Assembly: GCA_030433125.1 (NCBI GenBank)
Contig: JAUIKZ010000038.1
Location: 1 to 10,395 of the forward strand
Source of the DNA: Alphaproteobacteria bacterium
GTDB taxonomy: Bacteria > Pseudomonadota > Alphaproteobacteria > UBA6184
Reading direction: 5' to 3'
DNA length: 10,395 bases
The notes under the pieces were generated by a model, which saw only the letters and a program-made list of their open reading frames with translations, made no database searches and was not told the DNA's origin. Below are positions 6,902 through 10,395 of this stretch, piece after piece (the stretch's first letter is position 1; every line of letters begins with the position of its first letter). A program made the position numbers and the translations under genes.

Positions 6902-7645
6902 ATGAATAAATCCTTACTCACATTGGGATGCGCGCTAATCTTAAATGGCTGCAGTGTAACGGAAGGGGTGAAAAATGCCCTTATGGGTCCCCGCCTTGCC
7001 CCCATTGAAAACCCCACCGAACGCGAAGATTATAAAGTGGTGGCCATGCCACTGCCTGAAAAGAAAGAGGTGGCGCGCAGCCCCAACAGTTTATGGACGC
7101 CAGGTTCGAAGTCATTCTTCAAAGACCAACGCGCCTCTAATATTGGGGATATTCTCACTATTAATGTAGCGGTGAATGATAGTGCCAGCTTGCAGAACAG
7201 CACGAACCGTTCGCGCAACTCAAGCAGCAGCACAAACGTGAATAAGCTGTTTGGCCAGGAGGGGAAAATTCTGCCGGATGGGGCTGCCGCAGCGGTAGGA
7301 ACTGCCGCTAACCTACTGGACACGGTTTCGAAACCTACTTACGCCGGGAGTGGCCGTATTTCTCGCAATGAAAGCATTAACATGAAGGTGGCGGCCGTGG
7401 TGACGCAAGTGTTTGAAAACGGTAATATGCTCGTGATTGGTCGCCAGCAAGTGAAGGTGAACCACGAGATGCGCGAGCTGCTGGTATCTGGCGTGGTGCG
7501 ACGTGAAGACATCCACCCCGACAACACTGTATCCAGCGACAAACTCGCCGAAGCCCGTATCTCCTATGGCGGGGAAGGCCATATCCATGATGCGCAACGC
7601 CCACGCTGGGGCAATATGTTAGTTGATGCCTTAATGCCCTTTTAG
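6902..7645 (+). CDS. flgH: Flagellar L-ring lipoprotein FlgH
   Basis: Outer-membrane L-ring protein of the flagellar basal body. I chose the ATG at 6902 (247 aa) rather than an upstream in-frame ATG at 6860, because only the shorter form begins with a lipoprotein signal: MNKSLLTLGCALILNGC, with lipidated Cys at 17. Asn at the -2 position of the lipobox is slightly unusual. GAGGG lies 8 bases upstream, and only one base separates the gene from flgA. Family segments are LWTPGSKSFFKDQRASNIGDIL (64-85), the Ser/Asn-rich linker, GSGRISRNE (149-157) and FENGNMLVIGRQQV (171-184), with a typical C-terminus RPRWGNMLVDALMPF. It is the last gene of the run; the usual partner flgI is not adjacent. Confidence 0.95.
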   Translation: MNKSLLTLGCALILNGCSVTEGVKNALMGPRLAPIENPTEREDYKVVAMPLPEKKEVARSPNSLWTPGSKSFFKDQRASNIGDILTINVAVNDSASLQNSTNRSRNSSSSTNVNKLFGQEGKILPDGAAAAVGTAANLLDTVSKPTYAGSGRISRNESINMKVAAVVTQVFENGNMLVIGRQQVKVNHEMRELLVSGVVRREDIHPDNTVSSDKLAEARISYGGEGHIHDAQRPRWGNMLVDALMPF

Positions 7646-7659
7646 GGCTATTGCAAACT

Positions 7660-7677
7660 TGGCGACGCACGTTGCCA
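7660..7677. terminator. Weak hairpin between convergent flgH and ruvX
   Basis: TGGCGAC and GTTGCCA form a 7-bp stem with one G-U pair and a GCAC loop in the 33-base convergent gap. There is no T-tract on either side, so it may act only as a weak bidirectional or 3'-protecting structure. A shorter GCCC/GGGC hairpin overlaps the flgH stop codon. Confidence 0.25.
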
Positions 7678-7678
7678 C

Positions 7679-8149
7679 CTAAGGCAGTGTGTCCAAAAAG
7701 CTTTGCAATATGAGGCTGGCGGCGACCGCGTGGTTTTTGCTTTGCACTTTTTTGCGCTTAGTGCCTACGTCTAGCATCATCCGCTCGGCTTGCATAGAGG
7801 TCCAGCGCTCATCCCACAACAGCAGCGGAAGTTGGTAGTGGGCGCAAAATTTTTCTGCAAACTTTAGTGTGTGTTCACATTTGAATCCCTGGGAGCCATC
7901 CATGTTCAGGGGCCATCCGCACACGAACCCAACTGGGGGGAACAACTCAAAATAACGAGAAAGCTCTGCAAAAAAGGCCTGCCATGATTTTTTTTGCGCC
8001 ACACCCTGTGGGCTTGCGATTTTAGAATCCTTCTGCCCCACAGCAAGTCCTACAAACTTTTCGCCGGGGTCGATTCCCCAAATATAGGCAGAACCTGCCG
8101 CGTTGGAAGATATTGCCGCCAAAAATTCCTCGGTATTTTGTGTAATCAT
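7679..8149 (-). CDS. ruvX: Putative pre-16S rRNA nuclease / Holliday-junction resolvase-like RuvX (YqgF)
   Basis: YqgF/RuvX family member with an RNase H-like fold, implicated in pre-16S rRNA 5' processing and structurally related to RuvC. The 156-aa product has motif 1 GIDPGEKFVGLAVG with D27, the family segment GWPLNMDGSQG (78-88), and motif 2 WDERWTSMQAE with E114. Motif 3, usually DxxAAxxIL, reads NHAVAASLILQ: His140 stands where the third acidic residue is expected. The N-terminus has about 22 residues before motif 1, comparable with other alphaproteobacterial copies. The start ATG at 8147-8149 has no strong SD. It is divergent from the small gene at 8217 and convergent with flgH. Confidence 0.9.
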   Translation of the reverse strand: MITQNTEEFLAAISSNAAGSAYIWGIDPGEKFVGLAVGQKDSKIASPQGVAQKKSWQAFFAELSRYFELFPPVGFVCGWPLNMDGSQGFKCEHTLKFAEKFCAHYQLPLLLWDERWTSMQAERMMLDVGTKRKKVQSKNHAVAASLILQSFLDTLP

Positions 8150-8216
8150 TTTGCCATTTTTACAATTTATTAATGCACTACTTGTATCATGCTTAGTAAG
8201 AAGGTGATAGAGAAGA

Positions 8217-8408
8217 ATGAGTTTTTCGCCAAAATCAGTTGAACTGTTGCTTGATTTATTAGAAATAAAAATGAGCTTGATGCATGTTCATGACCGTGAA
8301 GACGCAAAAGAGCTTAAAGCTATGCAAGCCACACGAGAAGAGCTTTTGAAAATTGCTCATAAAAGCAAAAAAAGAGTGGGCGATTCGTCAGAGGTGTTAG
8401 AACGCTAG
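8217..8408 (+). CDS. Small helical protein of unknown function (63 aa)
   Basis: I do not recognise a named family. The product begins MSFSPKSVELLLDLLEIKMS and is predicted to be mostly helical: a hydrophobic helix at about 6-22, then a charged helix at about 26-51 (DREDAKELKAMQATREELLK), and a basic tail. It lacks a signal peptide, membrane span and metal motif. AAGG lies 12 bases upstream of the ATG, and the codon choice resembles the neighbours. The gene is divergent from ruvX (67-base gap) and convergent with sixA (21-base gap). The compact two-helix form would suit a small cytoplasmic adaptor, but that is a guess. A leftover spurious frame is possible yet less likely given its clean fit between neighbours. 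Confidence 0.6.
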   Translation: MSFSPKSVELLLDLLEIKMSLMHVHDREDAKELKAMQATREELLKIAHKSKKRVGDSSEVLER

Positions 8409-8424
8409 ACGAAGGCTAACGTCT
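8407..8424. terminator. Short hairpin in convergent gap
   Basis: AGACG and CGTCT form a 5-bp stem around an eight-base loop, followed on the plus strand by CTTTATT. It lies between the convergent 63-aa gene and sixA. The stem is short, so terminator activity is doubtful. Confidence 0.2.
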
Positions 8425-8429
8425 CTTTA

Positions 8430-8957
8430 TTACTGCCCCACCTCTGGGGGGTAAAAGATTTCGGATACCGTGCCTGTAGACGAAAAAAGCTCATCCCAAT
8501 TATTTGTATCGAGCTGGAATACATTTACTTGGCAGGGCGTTAATGGGTGACGATGCTTTATAATAACGTCTTCAGCTCCCATGTTATCACTCAAATTGTG
8601 TGAGACTTCACTTATCGAGGGGTTGTGCCCAATAACCAGAACCGACTCGGCCTCAGCGGGGAGGTTTGTCAGAAGCTCTGTAAGGGTTTCGGCATCTGCT
8701 CCATACATATCTTCTTCATATTCAATATGCGCTTCAGGCGCTAAAGCCTCTTGCACCCAATTGAGGGTCTGCTTCGTGCGAGTGGCCGTAGAGCACAGCA
8801 CGTAATTAGGCTTAATTTGGTGAGCTTTCAAAAATTTTAGAGCCTGTTCTAATAGCGCAATACCCGCATCGGAGAGCGGTCGTTCGATGTCGTGTTTAAC
8901 GTTTCCGTTTAGGACGTCTACCGCGTTGCTGTGGCGCATGAGAGCAAGAGTTTTCAT
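8430..8957 (-). CDS. sixA: SixA-type phosphohistidine phosphatase (histidine phosphatase superfamily)
   Basis: Cytoplasmic phosphatase of the histidine phosphatase superfamily, SixA branch; members remove phosphate from phosphohistidine in signalling or PTS-type proteins. The 175-aa product has the catalytic RH motif near its start (LMRHSNA, R8 and H9), the ERPLSDAG segment (25-32), STATRTKQT with R60, the acidic YEEDMYG (80-86) and the second catalytic histidine in VIGHNPSI (H111). These match SixA (about 161 aa) with a slightly longer C-terminus. GGAATAAG precedes the ATG. A substrate cannot be read from the sequence, as no histidine kinase or phosphotransfer gene is adjacent. Confidence 0.9.
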   Translation of the reverse strand: MKTLALMRHSNAVDVLNGNVKHDIERPLSDAGIALLEQALKFLKAHQIKPNYVLCSTATRTKQTLNWVQEALAPEAHIEYEEDMYGADAETLTELLTNLPAEAESVLVIGHNPSISEVSHNLSDNMGAEDVIIKHRHPLTPCQVNVFQLDTNNWDELFSSTGTVSEIFYPPEVGQ

Positions 8958-9036
8958 TGCGTTTTTCTTATTCCATCTGACTCAGATTTAGCACGCTCGT
9001 TTAGGGTTGTAAAGAAGATTGCGTCTCACTTTTGCG

Positions 9037-9057
9037 TTACCAGTCGTCAATGTACAT
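9037..9057 (-). CDS. Possible six-codon leader ORF with near-perfect Shine-Dalgarno
   Basis: On the minus strand, AAGGAGGTGG (9072-9063) stands 5 bases before ATG at 9057, giving MYIDDW and a TAA stop. The stop is 79 bases upstream of the sixA ATG. The ribosome site is the strongest in the window, which is odd for so short a frame. It may be a leader peptide for sixA or the remnant of a lost gene. Read on the plus strand, the same bases (CCACCTCCTTACC) resemble the anti-SD end of 16S rRNA. Function unknown. Confidence 0.2.
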   Translation of the reverse strand: MYIDDW

Positions 9058-9087
9058 TTTGTTCCACCTCCTTACCAGATATATTGT

Positions 9088-9347
9088 TTTTTTTGCTTAC
9101 AAGAATAGTTATTCAAAGCGCAAAGCAAGGGGTGGAGTCAAGAGTAGGGCGCGTTCTGCAGCGGCAGCACGCGGGGGCTGGACCTTCATGGGGCGTTCCG
9201 CCCCAATGAAGCGGCCCGCGAAGCGCGCCGTAGAGGCTTTGGCTAAAGCCAAAGGCTCGTCCAGCCCCCCCCGGGCGTCGCCCGCGAAGATTAGCCCGCA
9301 ACTTGACGCCAAACCGCTTTGGGCTATCTTGTAACAAAGCAAAAAAA
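9088..9347. repeat. About 260-bp nested inverted repeat with a cloverleaf core
   Basis: Outer arms: TTTTTTTGC (9088-9096) pairs with GCAAAAAAA (9339-9347), TTACAAGA (9097-9104) with TCTTGTAA (9327-9334), CAAAGCG (9114-9120) with CGCTTTG (9315-9321), GTCAAG (9137-9142) with CTTGAC (9302-9307), and GGGC (9147-9150) with GCCC (9294-9297). Core: an 11-bp stem, 9173-9183 with 9259-9269, encloses three hairpins that abut almost without unpaired bases: 9184-9211 (12 bp, loop TTC), 9212-9230 (7 bp, loop GAA) and 9233-9258 (10 bp, loop TAAA). Two further hairpins lie outside the core, at 9156-9167 and 9272-9284. It carries no transposase or recognisable gene and has no clear target duplication. A non-autonomous mobile palindrome, a structured RNA or a recombination site are all possible. 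Confidence 0.8.
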
Positions 9348-9437
9348 TAACAAAAAATCATAGAGTTTTTACGGCGTTCTGTTGAGGAGCCATAAAATTT
9401 GCGCGTTTCCGCTATTTTGTGCTACTAATAGTCTTAA

Positions 9438-9443
9438 TATAAT
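9438..9443 (+). promoter_or_regulatory. TATAAT -10 box abutting the carboxypeptidase start
   Basis: A perfect TATAAT ends 7 bases before the ATG at 9451, so transcription would begin at or next to the start codon. A second overlapping TATAAT is at 9443-9448. The -35 region is weak (TTTTGT at 9415-9420, 17-base spacer). No Shine-Dalgarno sequence lies in the 25 bases before the ATG. Confidence 0.4.
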
Positions 9444-9450
9444 ATAATAA

Positions 9451-10395
9451 ATGAAAATTTTTCGTGTACTGCTAATGGCTGCTTTAAGTTCGGGCGCTGC
9501 AGCCGCTAAAAAACCAGAGACAGCGGCTAAAGAGGCCTTCGTAATGGAGGCTAAAACCCGGCGTGTGCTCTATGCTAAAGAACCTCACACCCGTACTACC
9601 CCTTCTTCAATGACGAAGGTGATGACCTCCTATCTATTGCTTAACGCCATCAAAAAAGGTGAGCTCACGTTTCAAGATGTTGTGCCGGTGAGTAAGAGAG
9701 CCTGGAAAGTTGAGGGCTCCCGGATGTTTATTGAACCCCGCAATAAACCAACTGTGGAGGAAATCCTTAATGGCATTATGGTGGTGTCAGGGAATGATGC
9801 CAGCATAGCGGCAGCTGAAAAAATTTCAGGTTCCGAAAAAGCTTTTGCAACCCTCATGAACGAAACAGCCCATGAGATGGGCTTGAAAGACACCCGCTTT
9901 AACAACGCCTCAGGCTTGCCACACGCCGATCATTATAGTACCGTATACGAGCTGGCGCATATAGCCGCTCATGTTATTAAAGCCCAGCCAGCCATTTTAG
10001 ACTACGCCGCCAAAGACGCTTATGAGTATAACAACATTAAACAGCCAAACTTAAATGTGTTGCTGAACAAATTAAAAGAGGTAGATGGTTTAAAAACGGG
10101 GCACTCCTCTGCCGGGGGGTATGGTCTTATTGCTACAGCTAAGCGTGATCACACACGGCTTATTAGTGTGGTGAACGGTTGTAAAACACATAAAATGCGG
10201 ACGGATGAGTCTGAGATGCTTATTTTGTGGGGGCTTCAGCATTATCATACGGCGCTGCTGCATGCTAAAGGCACCCCCGTTGTGGACGTGCCCATTTGGT
10301 TAGGGGCGCGAAGCACTGTATCTTTGGTGCCGCACCAAAATGTTTACGTCACACTCAACAAAAAAGTACCCACTCAAGATGTAAGTATAACGATT
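9451..10395 (+). CDS. D-alanyl-D-alanine carboxypeptidase (PBP5/6, DacA/DacC type), 3' end beyond window
   Basis: Periplasmic penicillin-binding protein of family S11 that removes the terminal D-Ala from peptidoglycan pentapeptides. 315 codons are visible and the frame continues past the window; full family members are about 380-400 aa. A Sec signal (MKIFRVLLMAALSSGAAAA, cleavage near residue 19) is followed by the transpeptidase-like domain with SMTK (S53 nucleophile, K56), SGN (113-115) and KTG (215-217). The start of the beta-rich C-terminal domain is near 277 (VDVPIWLGARSTVSLVP). The start is fixed by an in-frame TAA directly before the ATG. No SD is visible, and a -10 box sits at leaderless distance. 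The C-terminal amphipathic membrane anchor expected for PBP5/6 is not in view. Whether it is DacA, DacC or DacF cannot be decided here. Confidence 0.95.
   Translation, partial: MKIFRVLLMAALSSGAAAAKKPETAAKEAFVMEAKTRRVLYAKEPHTRTTPSSMTKVMTSYLLLNAIKKGELTFQDVVPVSKRAWKVEGSRMFIEPRNKPTVEEILNGIMVVSGNDASIAAAEKISGSEKAFATLMNETAHEMGLKDTRFNNASGLPHADHYSTVYELAHIAAHVIKAQPAILDYAAKDAYEYNNIKQPNLNVLLNKLKEVDGLKTGHSSAGGYGLIATAKRDHTRLISVVNGCKTHKMRTDESEMLILWGLQHYHTALLHAKGTPVVDVPIWLGARSTVSLVPHQNVYVTLNKKVPTQDVSITI

Larger units (their letters stand above)
8958..9450. other. Gene-free region between divergent sixA and the D,D-carboxypeptidase (493 bp)
   Basis: It contains the sixA leader with a six-codon ORF (9037-9057), a large nested inverted repeat (about 9088-9347) and the AT-rich promoter of the carboxypeptidase gene. 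The core of the repeat is far richer in G+C than the flanks. Several frames of 74-100 codons cross it on both strands, but none has a ribosome site or a recognisable protein, so I treat them as by-products of stop-poor GC-rich sequence. Confidence 0.7.

Noticed and set aside
9173..9269. tRNA or tRNA-like gene suggested by the cloverleaf shape
   Set aside because: Stem lengths and loops (TTC, GAA, TAAA) do not match tRNA arms; there is no seven-base anticodon loop, no T-loop consensus and no CCA-type end.
9032..9361. Several 77-100-codon frames on both strands over the second palindrome
   Set aside because: They overlap each other, lack ribosome sites, and arise because the GC-rich hairpin core is poor in stop codons.
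9385..9430. Short TTG-initiated frame after AGGAG upstream of the carboxypeptidase
   Set aside because: Only nine codons, a non-standard start and a long spacing from the SD-like bases; too weak to call.

Overview
This window looks like chromosomal DNA from a flagellated Gram-negative bacterium, most likely an alphaproteobacterium of moderate GC content. The clues are a miaB-phoH-ybeY-corC operon, a fliQ-flgF-flgG-flgA-flgH run (flagellar genes in an order I associate with alphaproteobacteria), a lipoprotein L-ring protein and a low-molecular-weight PBP with a Sec signal. I cannot name a genus. Phages, insertion sequences, CRISPR arrays, tRNA and rRNA genes were looked for and not seen.

Layout. 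(1) 1-3587, minus strand: a tight housekeeping operon transcribed miaB > phoH > ybeY > corC (corC runs off the window), with gaps of 12, 11 and 28 bases. It links tRNA modification (MiaB), rRNA maturation and ribosome quality control (YbeY with the PhoH/YbeZ ATPase) and the CBS-domain protein CorC/YbeX. (2) 3588-4094: a gene-free divergent promoter region that contains a 105-bp imperfect palindrome. (3) 4095-7645, plus strand: a flagellar operon. FliQ is part of the export gate, FlgF and FlgG are the proximal and distal rod, FlgA is the P-ring chaperone and FlgH is the L-ring. The genes are 0-12 bases apart, except for a 68-base fliQ-flgF gap that holds a 21-codon ORF whose stop overlaps the flgF start. 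(4) 7679-8957: ruvX (minus), a divergent 63-aa protein of unknown function, and sixA (minus). (5) 8958-9450: a gene-free region dominated by a large nested inverted repeat (about 9088-9347). Its GC-rich core (9173-9269) can fold into a nearly gap-free four-way junction. (6) 9451 to the end, plus strand: a D-alanyl-D-alanine carboxypeptidase (PBP5/6 type), truncated by the window edge. Its ATG sits where a transcript from an adjacent TATAAT box would begin.

The genes are ordinary core functions. The unusual content lies between them. The two large palindromes at 3857-3961 and 9088-9347 share an arm motif (GC-YY-AAAGCG ... GTTTG ... CAAG), so they may belong to one family of palindromic elements or structured RNAs. 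A six-codon ORF with an excellent Shine-Dalgarno sequence lies upstream of sixA, and RuvX has His where the family normally has its third catalytic Asp.
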